From a virus, in the IMG/VR virus record IMGVR_UViG_3300024520_000144, positions 1 through 44,154 of that record: DNA of 44,154 nt; one strand, 5' to 3'. A model generated the notes under the pieces. It saw only the letters and a list, made by a program, of their open reading frames with translations. It did not search any database and was not told where the DNA came from. Shown here one piece after another: positions 30,232-37,911 of this stretch. Position numbers and translations under genes: made by a program. Every line of letters begins with the position of its first letter. The stretch's first letter is position 1.

Positions 30232-30287
30232 TATTTCTTCGGTTTGGGTTTTGGTTTCGGCTTGCCGCCGACTGGTACATGTGCCAT
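30231..30287 (-). CDS. Micropeptide with Lys-Pro repeat, 18 aa
   Basis: The frame encodes MAHVPVGGKPKPKPKPKK, preceded by AGGGAA seven bases before the ATG, and its TAA overlaps the next start. Similar tiny Lys-Pro tails follow capsid genes in some phages as leader peptides; here it follows the capsid terminator. It may be a leader for the island transcript. Low complexity limits certainty. Confidence 0.45.
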   Translation of the reverse strand: MAHVPVGGKPKPKPKPKK

Positions 30288-30303
30288 GTCAAATTCCCTA
30301 TGT

Positions 30304-30347
30304 AAAATGGGGCGACACCGACCCGGAGCAATTAGGATCGGTGCCGC
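30304..30347 (-). terminator. Intrinsic terminator after the major capsid gene
   Basis: On the minus strand, arms 30347-30335 and 30324-30312 pair over 13 bp (two G-U) around a 10-base loop, followed by CCCATTTTAC. It starts 25 bases after the capsid stop. It would let the capsid gene be transcribed far more than the island and tail genes downstream. Confidence 0.75.
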
Positions 30348-30371
30348 GCCATACTGCAACGCCAGCAGAAA

Positions 30372-31328
30372 TCAGGTGCTGGAATTCACCGCAGTCAGCA
30401 AAAAGCTGTACGCACTGCCGGTGATCTTTTCGTCCTGGTAGTAGCCGACTTCGACTTCTTCCGTCTTCGTCTTCGGATCGAACGGATGCCGTTCGGCCTG
30501 CATGTCCGGCAGACCTCCCGCATTCCACCGCATCGAATACATGAAGGCAGGCATGTCACGCGACGGTGCGGTCGGGCTGTAGTAGCACAGCACGTTATCG
30601 CCCCAGATCGCTGACAGGCTTTCGGCCTGCGCTTCGTTCGCGGTGTTCTGATAGGCGGCACCGACCAGCAACTGATCAACTTCCAGAAGTGCTGCCACCT
30701 GTTCGCGGGTAGCGTAACCACCACCGTTGTTTGTGCCGAACAGACGATTCAGAATCTGGTCATTGCGACGTAACGAACGCCACGCTGCCAGTCCCATCAC
30801 GATTCGATTGCCACGGGTGCCGGTCAAATCCTGAATGTTATCCAGGGCTGTGTTCATGTCGCCCAGCGGATCACTGGACGCGGCTGAATCCCATTCAGAA
30901 CCAACAGCGGCAGACGACCCGACGTTTGAAGTCGAATTGACCTGTCCCGCAACCCGGTTTTCCCAATCCAGCATCAACTTGCCGGTGATGAAACCCACCC
31001 CGTCGTTGATGATGTTCTGGGCGTGAATCGGATCAGCGTTTTCACGATCTTCGATAGTGATCGGATACTTCAGCGCATAGTTCTGCGCGTAGTACGTATC
31101 ACTGGAAATCGTGCGGCTGACCTTGTTGGCCTCCGTTGCCGGTGCCCGTTTCGTGTCTTCGACGCGCAACGCATCTGCCCTGCTGAAGATCGCATAAGCA
31201 TCCGACTGTTTGCCAACACTGACGACCGGCGCAATCGCGCCCGCCACGGTGTCGCCCACGGAATACCCGATTGCGATGTTCGACAGCAAAGTGTCGATGT
31301 GAAGATCGCGTCCTGTAGATTGTCCCAT
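30372..31328 (-). CDS. Major capsid protein
   Basis: 318 aa. Position after protease/scaffold and cement protein, strong ribosome site (AAGGAG, nine bases from ATG) and the downstream terminator all fit the most abundant virion protein. Features: an N-terminal arm with LLSNIAIGYSVGDTVAGAIAPVVSVGKQSDAY, a central DWENRVAGQVNSTSN helix, GNRIVMGLAAWRSLRRNDQILNRLFG and a C-terminal strand region. The pattern suits the HK97 fold of Mu-type or marine siphovirus capsids. It would assemble with the scaffold, then be matured by the protease. Confidence 0.88.
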   Translation of the reverse strand: MGQSTGRDLHIDTLLSNIAIGYSVGDTVAGAIAPVVSVGKQSDAYAIFSRADALRVEDTKRAPATEANKVSRTISSDTYYAQNYALKYPITIEDRENADPIHAQNIINDGVGFITGKLMLDWENRVAGQVNSTSNVGSSAAVGSEWDSAASSDPLGDMNTALDNIQDLTGTRGNRIVMGLAAWRSLRRNDQILNRLFGTNNGGGYATREQVAALLEVDQLLVGAAYQNTANEAQAESLSAIWGDNVLCYYSPTAPSRDMPAFMYSMRWNAGGLPDMQAERHPFDPKTKTEEVEVGYYQDEKITGSAYSFLLTAVNSST

Positions 31329-31340
31329 TTTACGATCTCC

Positions 31341-31694
31341 TTACGCGATTTTATCGGCGGGAAAGCTGCCGATAAGTTCGAAGATGTCGCCGGATGCAGC
31401 AGCGGTTTTGGCATAGCCGACCGATGCGGAACCCGTGACAGTGATAAGAAAGCCCGATGCGGTCACGCCGATCAAGGCACCGGATGCGATTGCAGCACCG
31501 GCATACGCCTTCATGTGTCCTTTATAAGCGACAGTTGCGTGATCACCATTGGCAGGCTTGTTCTGCAGGATACCGACCGACAGCAGCGACGTAACGCCGA
31601 CACCACCAGACAGGTCGACGGGCTTGTACTGATGCCCGGTCAAGTCCTGGGAAGCCTGAAGCGTGATTGTTTCGAATTTGCCTTGTACCGTCAT
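31341..31694 (-). CDS. Capsid cement / DUF2190-like protein
   Basis: 117 aa, Gly/Ala-rich, beta-rich (LSVGILQNKPANGDHATVAYKGHMKAYAGAAIASGALIGVTASG ... VGYAKTAAASGDIFELIG). This style is characteristic of DUF2190 proteins encoded just before capsid genes, which stabilise capsid surfaces. The ATG overlaps the scaffold stop (ATGA). Lies 12 bases before the capsid gene. Confidence 0.8.
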   Translation of the reverse strand: MTVQGKFETITLQASQDLTGHQYKPVDLSGGVGVTSLLSVGILQNKPANGDHATVAYKGHMKAYAGAAIASGALIGVTASGFLITVTGSASVGYAKTAAASGDIFELIGSFPADKIA

Positions 31695-32236
31695 GCTCCC
31701 TGCTCCCGATTGCTGTCAAGCCAGTCCTGGTGAAGATCAGGGTTCGCCCGCGCCACAGCAGTCAATGCGCGGGTGAAACTTTTTTCGCCGTGTTCTGCCA
31801 TGAATGCATGCGTCATCGCGGTCAGGTCTTTGCTGGCATCGCCAGTCAGATCGTCGCCCTTATTACGCTTGCCTTCTTCGTCGGTCTTGCCGACCTTCGT
31901 GACATTGCACATCAACTTCACCTGTTCGATGTCGATGCCCAGCACGCTTTCGTCATCGTCAACACCGATCTGCGTCGAATACACTTCGCGCATTGCCGGG
32001 GTCAGATGCTTGTCACGCACTGCAGCATCCAGAATTTCGGTCACGGTCTTGCGTGCCGCAACGATCTTCTGCTTTTTCTGATCCGCTTCGAAGTCTGTTT
32101 GCTTCTTGTTAGCAGCGTCCAGATCAACCCGAAGCTGGTCACGGTCTTTTGTGACATCTTCAAGCGAATCCTTCAGCGGCTGAACCGCAGTCGCAACAGC
32201 ATCCGCAACGAATTGCTTCAACTCTTTGGAATCCAT
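31691..32236 (-). CDS. Scaffold protein nested in the protease gene
   Basis: An in-frame ATG at 32236 (MDSKELKQFVADAV) has a strong ribosome site GGAGG eight bases upstream (minus strand), in the middle of the protease frame. The 181-aa product is the scaffold part only: helical, charged, with coiled-coil heptads (LKDSLEDVTKDRDQLRVDLD). Nested scaffold genes are known in lambda (C/Nu3) and Mu (I/Z). It would assemble the procapsid in large excess over protease. Confidence 0.75.
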   Translation of the reverse strand: MDSKELKQFVADAVATAVQPLKDSLEDVTKDRDQLRVDLDAANKKQTDFEADQKKQKIVAARKTVTEILDAAVRDKHLTPAMREVYSTQIGVDDDESVLGIDIEQVKLMCNVTKVGKTDEEGKRNKGDDLTGDASKDLTAMTHAFMAEHGEKSFTRALTAVARANPDLHQDWLDSNREQGA

Positions 32237-32749
32237 TTCTGGTTCCTCCGTTCGTTGTGTTTGAGTTTTTCCTGTTTTCTTCCCGGCAATAGTCTCAAAG
32301 CACAAACGCCGACCACCAGCAAAACTGGATCGCGTAGCAAGTAAGGCATCAAGATCGGACAAGGTGTTGACTGCCGGATGGTCAGCACCCAATAAAGCAA
32401 CAGCGTCCAGAACGTGTCCGAATCGCTTTCCCTGGTGGTCAACATCGAACAACAGTTCAACGCTGACCGTGCGATACAACTTCTTTTTGATCGCTTCGAA
32501 TACCGTGTTCGGCATGTCGGTGAAATCCGCGTATAGCTTTTTGCCTTCGCGGAACACCCTGCTGATCCAGCCGATTGCTGGCTGTCCATCAGTCAGGGGC
32601 TGTTCATCGTTGTGCCCGAACTTCAGCGGCACACGGTGGATAGCATTCAACGCTTCGAAATTCGAAACGATGTCATCCAGGTCGGCTTCCGTGAAATTCA
32701 TTTCATTCCACTTGCCGACCGCGAAGATTTCCCTGCCCTTCAGTTCCAT
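31691..32749 (-). CDS. Prohead protease fused to scaffold (Mu gpI-like)
   Basis: 352 aa. Residues 1-150 resemble Mu gpI-type head maturation protease: FGHNDEQPLTDGQPAIGWISRVFREG, LYADFTDMP and LYRTVSVELLFDVDHQGKRFGHVLDAVALLGADHPAV, with H46 and S95 as likely catalytic residues. Residues 172-352 are a charged, helical scaffold (coiled-coil around 180-235). An internal start produces the scaffold alone (next entry). The protease would cut the scaffold and the capsid arm during maturation. Confidence 0.82.
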   Translation of the reverse strand: MELKGREIFAVGKWNEMNFTEADLDDIVSNFEALNAIHRVPLKFGHNDEQPLTDGQPAIGWISRVFREGKKLYADFTDMPNTVFEAIKKKLYRTVSVELLFDVDHQGKRFGHVLDAVALLGADHPAVNTLSDLDALLATRSSFAGGRRLCFETIAGKKTGKTQTQRTEEPEMDSKELKQFVADAVATAVQPLKDSLEDVTKDRDQLRVDLDAANKKQTDFEADQKKQKIVAARKTVTEILDAAVRDKHLTPAMREVYSTQIGVDDDESVLGIDIEQVKLMCNVTKVGKTDEEGKRNKGDDLTGDASKDLTAMTHAFMAEHGEKSFTRALTAVARANPDLHQDWLDSNREQGA

Positions 32750-32768
32750 CGCGTGTTCCCCATGCGCG

Positions 32769-33464
32769 CTATCTTATGTCACGAAAGCCTTTGATTTCAA
32801 ACCCACCTGACACCGCAACATCGTCAGTGTTGATGTCAGTGACCCGCAAGCGCACATCCATCAGCGGTTTGATGATGGTCGTCTTTGTGCCGAACGCCCG
32901 GTTCGCGTTCGTGCCGTTGACGACTTCGAAGGTGTCTTTTGTGCGCCAGCCTTCGCCCGCAATGCGGGTCTGTAGCTTGATGGTTGCTGCCACATCGGTC
33001 TTGTTTGCCACCCGCGCCGCCGTCGCCCGCCACGATTCAACGTGACCACGTATGCCCGCAGGCATGGTGAAGATGGCTTGCAGTGTCTGACCTTCCTGCG
33101 GACTGATCCGCGCCAGTGTCGCGCTGCCGGTATGGGTCACGCTGATGTTGCCGCTGTTTACCAGGGAGGCACCAACTGCCCTCACATACGCCCGGTTCAC
33201 CCGGTAGTACGAATTCGCCAGCACCACGGGTGTGGCACCGTTCAGCGTAGCGACTTCGATGATTTCGGCCCCGTTGATATCCAGACCTTCGACCTGGACA
33301 GTGTGGATTCCGTCGCTGCTGGGGATGTCGTTCGCTAGGCCGACGATGCCGGTTTCAAATGCCACGGTCGGGAATTCGTAATCGCCCGTGCTGACATCGT
33401 AAACATCGCCCGCTGCGTCAACGTCGCCAGCACGACCGTATTTGTTCACTTCATAGTTGCTCAT
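32769..33464 (-). CDS. Putative capsid decoration or head protein, 231 aa
   Basis: Beta-rich product located between portal and protease. Sequence such as FPTVAFETGIVGLANDIPSSDG and RISPQEGQTLQAIFTMPAGIRGHVESWRATAA resembles structural proteins often found near capsid genes in marine phages. No known enzyme motif. The ATG overlaps the portal stop (ATGA) with AGG upstream. It may be a head decoration or a spike adaptor. Confidence 0.65.
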   Translation of the reverse strand: MSNYEVNKYGRAGDVDAAGDVYDVSTGDYEFPTVAFETGIVGLANDIPSSDGIHTVQVEGLDINGAEIIEVATLNGATPVVLANSYYRVNRAYVRAVGASLVNSGNISVTHTGSATLARISPQEGQTLQAIFTMPAGIRGHVESWRATAARVANKTDVAATIKLQTRIAGEGWRTKDTFEVVNGTNANRAFGTKTTIIKPLMDVRLRVTDINTDDVAVSGGFEIKGFRDIR

Positions 33465-35773
33465 CCTGCTTCACTCCCGAACCCCTTCTGCGGTTCCTTA
33501 GTTGGTGGCTTTGACCACCTGCTGCCCTTCTGCTTGTCTTTGCCTTCCACGGCAGTATCGACAATCGTGACCGGCACCAGTAGCGACCGGCAATTGTGGT
33601 GATTGGGTGGGCGAATGCTGTTCCATTCGTCACTGTTTGCCGGGTACACCCTGCCATCCAGGTGCAGGCAAATGTCTGTGGTGCGGTTGTCCAGAATCGC
33701 GGAGTATTCCATCGCTTCCACGAACCCGTCCAGCGATGGGTCGGTGTACGTCGCATATCTGGCTTCGTTGATCGCTTCAAATGCGTTCGTGCGCACTGCG
33801 GTGTTGACCCGGTGCGGTGTCGTGCCTGCACCCTGCAGGATTTCAGCCAGTTCATCTGCGCTGCGACCTGTCGCACTTGTGTTCGTTTCCGCAGTCAGGA
33901 ATCCGCCCGTCGTCCATCCATCGTAAATCTTGTTCACGATCTCACGGGTTGCCCAGCTATATTTCAGCCCGTTCATCAGCACGCCTTGCACTATCTTCAG
34001 CATGTCTGACGACAGGTTCCCCAGCATCCTGAACCCATTGGCCCGCAACCATTCCGATGCCATTTCATCGATGCGATCCATATCGGCTTTCAGGCTTTCA
34101 CCCTGGGCGATGGAAATCTCATCCTTCGAATGCTTGAACCCTAGGTTCCACGCTGCCTGCAACGATTTGTCGATGGCTTTCCTGACCTTCGTTTTGTCAG
34201 GCTTTGCAAAATCCAGCTTTTCAACCGCTTCCACACCACCGGCAGGCGTGCCCAGCTTGTTATCTTCGATGACCTGGATCAGTCCTGCTGCCATTGCTGC
34301 CAACTGGCTTTCGATCTTTTCCGTGTGTTCGGTTTCGATATCCCTACCCTTGCGGTCGATCACCTGGAATGCCACCCGCTTCATCGCGTTTGTGCGCGCC
34401 ATAGTCGACACCAACTGACCGGACGGCACACCCATGACGGTTTCGCCTTCGCCATCGTCTTCGTCAACGGGTGGCTTTTTCGTGTCATCGTCATCACCAG
34501 GCGGCACCGCACCCGGCACCAGTGCGGGCGGGATCGGGTTCTTCACGGGTTCGCCCTTTTCAGGGAATTCCAGCAATTCCCGCAGATGAACTTCATCCGT
34601 GTCCGTGACTTCCACCGCAGACTTGCCCACCAGATCAGCCCAGACCTTGATCACATCGAACTTCTTCTGTTCGCTGACAGGCTTGAATTGAATGGTCGGG
34701 CCAATGCCATCGGCAAAGTTCAGTAGCGAAAGCGGGTGAAACACCTGTTCGTTCAGTGCGTCCTTCAACCGCTTCGCATCCGCGTCCAGTGTCCATAGGA
34801 ACGCTTCAAGCTGCGTACTGGCTTGTGAGTAGGAACCAGTATCACCCTGATGCGTCACGCCGATCAGGTTCGGCACCAGCAGTGCTTTCGCAATCTGCAG
34901 ATCGTGCATGACGATTGCCTTTTCGAACTGGTCGGTGGTCTTCGGCTGGTGGACTTCCAGCGACATCTTTTCAGGAAACAGGACGCTGGACTGCGCCCGG
35001 ATGTTGTTGATCGCTGCCTGGATCGCGTTGAATTCCTTCGTGCCAGATGTGAGCGTCATGCCGTCAGTGGGCTGTGCCACCACGAACCCACCAGCAAAGC
35101 GTTCCAGAAACTGATTGTACAGCCGGATCACGACATCTTTGCTGTACCAGGATCGGTAAGCCTCCCGCAATTCCGACTGCCCGTAGTGCTGATCAAATTC
35201 CGGGTTGTGCGTGAAGTAGACGAACTTTGCCAGGTCGATGACTTGTTCCTGACCGTTCATTTCCTGCAGTGCTTCGTCAATGTTGCCGTAGTCATCGATC
35301 TTGAATTTGAACGTGTCGTAAGGCTTCGGGTTCAGCTTCGTCAGTCCGATGTACGGTCTGCCGTCGTAGTCGATCACATCGTGCATTTGTTCCGTGAGAG
35401 AAAAGCCTTGATACATCGCAGACATGATGTAGTTCAGCCCGTCATTGAACGAACCGCACATCTGATCGATCATGTTTTCGTATAACTGCACGCGCCGTTT
35501 CGCTTCTTCTTCCGGCACGCGATCATCTTCCAGCTTGAACAGGAAGTCCCGCGAAGTGATCGCATCACGCTTGAACTTGACGACAGCCTTAACCTGTTCG
35601 TCAATCATCATCTTGCGGTATATCTTGAAGCCCTTGCGACCGATCAAGTCATCCGGGTTGTACTTCGGGAAATCGCCGGTATATAGCTGCGATTCAGACC
35701 AGGCAACATCACCCTGCTGAACCGGAACGGGTTCCGGTGCGCTTCGGAAAAGACTACGTAATTCCGCCATCAT
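33461..35773 (-). CDS. Portal protein fused to MuF-type head morphogenesis domain
   Basis: 770 aa. Residues 1-400 look like a DUF935/Mu gp29-type portal (FKIYRKMMIDEQVKAVVKFKRDAITSRDF ... YGQSELREAYRSWYSKDVVIRLYNQFLERFAGG). An acidic Pro-rich linker (about 415-445, PPGDDDDTKKPPVDEDDGEGE) leads to a helical region and, at about 590-740, a MuF/SPP1 gp7 domain (VRTNAFEAINEARYATY ... RTTDICLHLDGRVY ... PPNHHNCRSLLVPV). Portal and MuF are separate genes in Mu and SPP1, so the fusion would place one MuF copy on each of 12 portal subunits. ATG at 35773, GGAGA nine bases upstream, overlapping terL. Confidence 0.88.
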   Translation of the reverse strand: MMAELRSLFRSAPEPVPVQQGDVAWSESQLYTGDFPKYNPDDLIGRKGFKIYRKMMIDEQVKAVVKFKRDAITSRDFLFKLEDDRVPEEEAKRRVQLYENMIDQMCGSFNDGLNYIMSAMYQGFSLTEQMHDVIDYDGRPYIGLTKLNPKPYDTFKFKIDDYGNIDEALQEMNGQEQVIDLAKFVYFTHNPEFDQHYGQSELREAYRSWYSKDVVIRLYNQFLERFAGGFVVAQPTDGMTLTSGTKEFNAIQAAINNIRAQSSVLFPEKMSLEVHQPKTTDQFEKAIVMHDLQIAKALLVPNLIGVTHQGDTGSYSQASTQLEAFLWTLDADAKRLKDALNEQVFHPLSLLNFADGIGPTIQFKPVSEQKKFDVIKVWADLVGKSAVEVTDTDEVHLRELLEFPEKGEPVKNPIPPALVPGAVPPGDDDDTKKPPVDEDDGEGETVMGVPSGQLVSTMARTNAMKRVAFQVIDRKGRDIETEHTEKIESQLAAMAAGLIQVIEDNKLGTPAGGVEAVEKLDFAKPDKTKVRKAIDKSLQAAWNLGFKHSKDEISIAQGESLKADMDRIDEMASEWLRANGFRMLGNLSSDMLKIVQGVLMNGLKYSWATREIVNKIYDGWTTGGFLTAETNTSATGRSADELAEILQGAGTTPHRVNTAVRTNAFEAINEARYATYTDPSLDGFVEAMEYSAILDNRTTDICLHLDGRVYPANSDEWNSIRPPNHHNCRSLLVPVTIVDTAVEGKDKQKGSRWSKPPTKEPQKGFGSEAG

Positions 35774-37349
35774 AACTGGATGTCTCCATCACCTGCCCGG
35801 TGAAGAAATTCGCTAGATCACCCGCACTCACCTCCGGTGCTTGCGTGGCGAACTGCATGGCAATCGAATCAGCACGGTCGGGACTGATCGTTCCCGCGTT
35901 CTGCATCTGTTCTTTGGTCAGCAAGTCTTCGACCCGCTCCGTGCCGTGCCTGATTTTGATGCTGCAAAGCTGTCCATATACATCATCCCAATCCAGCAAC
36001 GGCACGAATTCGTCATCGAAAACGATCTTCCCGTCACGGAATTTATCACGACCGACCAGAAAAGACTGTACCCGTCGATTCCGGTACAACTTCAGGTTGT
36101 CGCTTTTCGCGCCACCGATGTATCGCACAACAGGATACCCGGCTTTGATCAGGATCGCACAAACGCCTGCGCCGACACCCAGACTGTCCACCACGATATC
36201 GTCGCCTGCCTGTGCCGTCATTCCCTGTGCGTCCCAGATACGCATCACTTCGTCAGCCAGCATCGTCGGTGCCTGCCCGCCTGGAAAGTTGAACTGTTCC
36301 TGCTTCTTCAGCAGCGTCAGTGATTGGTAGTGAACCCCGTGCGTGATCACGCTGAAGTTGCCACCACCGTCAGCGCAATCCACTGACAATCGGTTCCTGG
36401 GCAGCGATCCATCTTCCACGAAGTCTGTGTTGCGCGCATCGTCCAGCCACTGCATTGCAATCAGTTGGTTGTCATCTTCTTCCGCGAACTCCCCATAACA
36501 GCGCACCCTGACGATAGGCGAATCCGCGCCATACTTCGCTTCCATGCGCTTCACCCACTCAGGACTGACCCGTGCCGTCTTGTCCAGGCTGATGTGCATT
36601 TTGTACCAGTGTTCCGACACACCGGGTTTCAGATGTGACGCTGCGAACGTGCCTTGCAGTTTCGTCGGGTTCGAAATGATGACCAGGATCACGTATTTGC
36701 CGGTGCTGGTTGCGCCTTCGATGACCGGCCAAAGTGCCTCTGTCACGCCCGTCGCTTCATCCACGCAGATCAGCATGTACCTGTCGTGAAGTCCTGACAG
36801 GTTTTCCGGGCTGGACGCGGTTTCCATGAATGACCAGTGGTCAGGATCGAACTTGCCGTCAGCACCCAGCCAGTGAACCGTTTCAGTCTGGACTTCCTGC
36901 AGGGAGCTATACCCGGTGATCGCCCTGCGCCTGATCTTGCGGAACTCCGGCCAGAGTCTGCGCTTCAACTGATCCAGCTTTGGTGCCGTGCAGGGGTTCT
37001 TGCCGTAGAAGCAGAACCCGAACCAGTGCATCAGCAGCGCAAGCCCGAACGTCTTACCCGGCCCATGCATCGCCCGGATCGTGATCTGGTTCAGCCCCTG
37101 GTGGTTCGTAACGGTCGGAATGCCTTCCTTGCGCCTGACTACATCGGCAACCGCTTCCAGCAGTTCCAGCGTCCACTGGTCAAGTTCCCAGGACATGTTC
37201 GGATCGGTCTTCAGGGTTGCTTCACCGGGAAGCTGCCGCAGTTGCAGTATGTGCTTGGCAAACCAGACCGGATCGGTTCTGGCTTTCAGCCTTGCCTGCG
37301 CTATAAAGTTTGGTTCGCCGCCACCGACCTGATCAGCCGCCGCTGCCAT
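35754..37349 (-). CDS. terL: Terminase large subunit
   Basis: 531 aa. ATPase domain: Walker A-like RAMHGPGKT at residues 92-100, Walker B MLICVDEA at 192-199, coupling motif VIISNPT near 224-230. Nuclease domain: VDCADGGGN with D324/D327, VVDSLGVGAG with D388, and SPDRADSIAM with D491/D494. It translocates DNA into the procapsid and cuts the concatemer. I take the ATG at 37349, preceded by GGACAGG, and not the TTG four codons before. It overlaps the TerS stop by 17 bases. Confidence 0.92.
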   Translation of the reverse strand: MAAAADQVGGGEPNFIAQARLKARTDPVWFAKHILQLRQLPGEATLKTDPNMSWELDQWTLELLEAVADVVRRKEGIPTVTNHQGLNQITIRAMHGPGKTFGLALLMHWFGFCFYGKNPCTAPKLDQLKRRLWPEFRKIRRRAITGYSSLQEVQTETVHWLGADGKFDPDHWSFMETASSPENLSGLHDRYMLICVDEATGVTEALWPVIEGATSTGKYVILVIISNPTKLQGTFAASHLKPGVSEHWYKMHISLDKTARVSPEWVKRMEAKYGADSPIVRVRCYGEFAEEDDNQLIAMQWLDDARNTDFVEDGSLPRNRLSVDCADGGGNFSVITHGVHYQSLTLLKKQEQFNFPGGQAPTMLADEVMRIWDAQGMTAQAGDDIVVDSLGVGAGVCAILIKAGYPVVRYIGGAKSDNLKLYRNRRVQSFLVGRDKFRDGKIVFDDEFVPLLDWDDVYGQLCSIKIRHGTERVEDLLTKEQMQNAGTISPDRADSIAMQFATQAPEVSAGDLANFFTGQVMETSSYDGGIT

Positions 37350-37854
37350 TGACCTGTCCAAGTGCAGGCATATCCAGTTCGCCTTCGATCAGGGTGCCCG
37401 TGTCATCCGCTTCTGATTCCAGTGCCTGTGCCCATGCCTTCGCCATGCCTTCGAAGAAGTTGCCGCCTGCCTGATCTGTCACAGCCAGCTTTTTGCCCCA
37501 GCGTGCATGATGCTTGCGTTCCAGCTTCCAGGCTGCTGCTTGCCATACGCCTGCTTGCGCAGCGGCATCGATCGCTGAAACATCCCTGACTTCCGCTTCA
37601 GCCATAGCACGATCAACCGCAGTCACGAAATTGGCACAGTTCGCGTCATGTGTTGAAATGTCCGGTTGTTCGTTTTCGTGGGCTTCGGCTATGTCGTTCA
37701 GGACTTGCCGGCCACGCTTCAGGTAGTTGTGAAGTGCTGTCTTGCTGATCCCGGCATACTGGACTGCTGTTTCCAGGTAGCAGCCGCGCTGCAGTGCAGC
37801 GACGATCTTCGACTGAACGTCTTCAGTCAGGCTTGATGGTCTGCCGTGATCCAT
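37333..37854 (-). CDS. terS: Terminase small subunit
   Basis: 173 aa. GRPSSLTEDVQSKIVAALQRGCYLETAVQYAGISKTALHNYLKRG (residues 4-48) is the helix-turn-helix typical of small terminases, which bind the packaging site. An Ala-rich helical middle (RAMAEAEVRDVSAIDAAAQAGVWQAAAWKLERKHHARWG) forms the oligomerisation core, and the acidic C-terminus would touch TerL. No ribosome binding site precedes the ATG; see the promoter entry just upstream. First gene of the late module. Confidence 0.82.
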   Translation of the reverse strand: MDHGRPSSLTEDVQSKIVAALQRGCYLETAVQYAGISKTALHNYLKRGRQVLNDIAEAHENEQPDISTHDANCANFVTAVDRAMAEAEVRDVSAIDAAAQAGVWQAAAWKLERKHHARWGKKLAVTDQAGGNFFEGMAKAWAQALESEADDTGTLIEGELDMPALGQVNGSGG

Positions 37855-37860
37855 CGGTTC

Positions 37861-37889
37861 AGGATAGCGCGGAACAGGCTGATTTGAAA
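37861..37889 (-). promoter_or_regulatory. Possible late promoter before terS
   Basis: Minus-strand TTTCAA (37889-37884), 17 bases, then TATCCT (37866-37861). The predicted transcription start falls at the terS ATG (37854), which has no Shine-Dalgarno sequence, so a leaderless message is possible. The hexamers match consensus only partly. Confidence 0.35.
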
Positions 37890-37911
37890 CAGGATTAGCT
37901 ACCTGGTGGGT

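Noticed and set aside
32218-32589. Alternative minus frame of 123 codons inside the protease gene
   Set aside because: Different frame from both protease and scaffold, no ribosome site, low-complexity Arg/Ser/Cys composition.
33461-37361. Possibility that the phage is a Mu-like transposable phage because of gp29-, gpF- and gpI-like head proteins
   Set aside because: No transposase A/B genes, no sheath or baseplate genes; the tail is of lambda/GTA siphovirus type. Only the head module is Mu-like.
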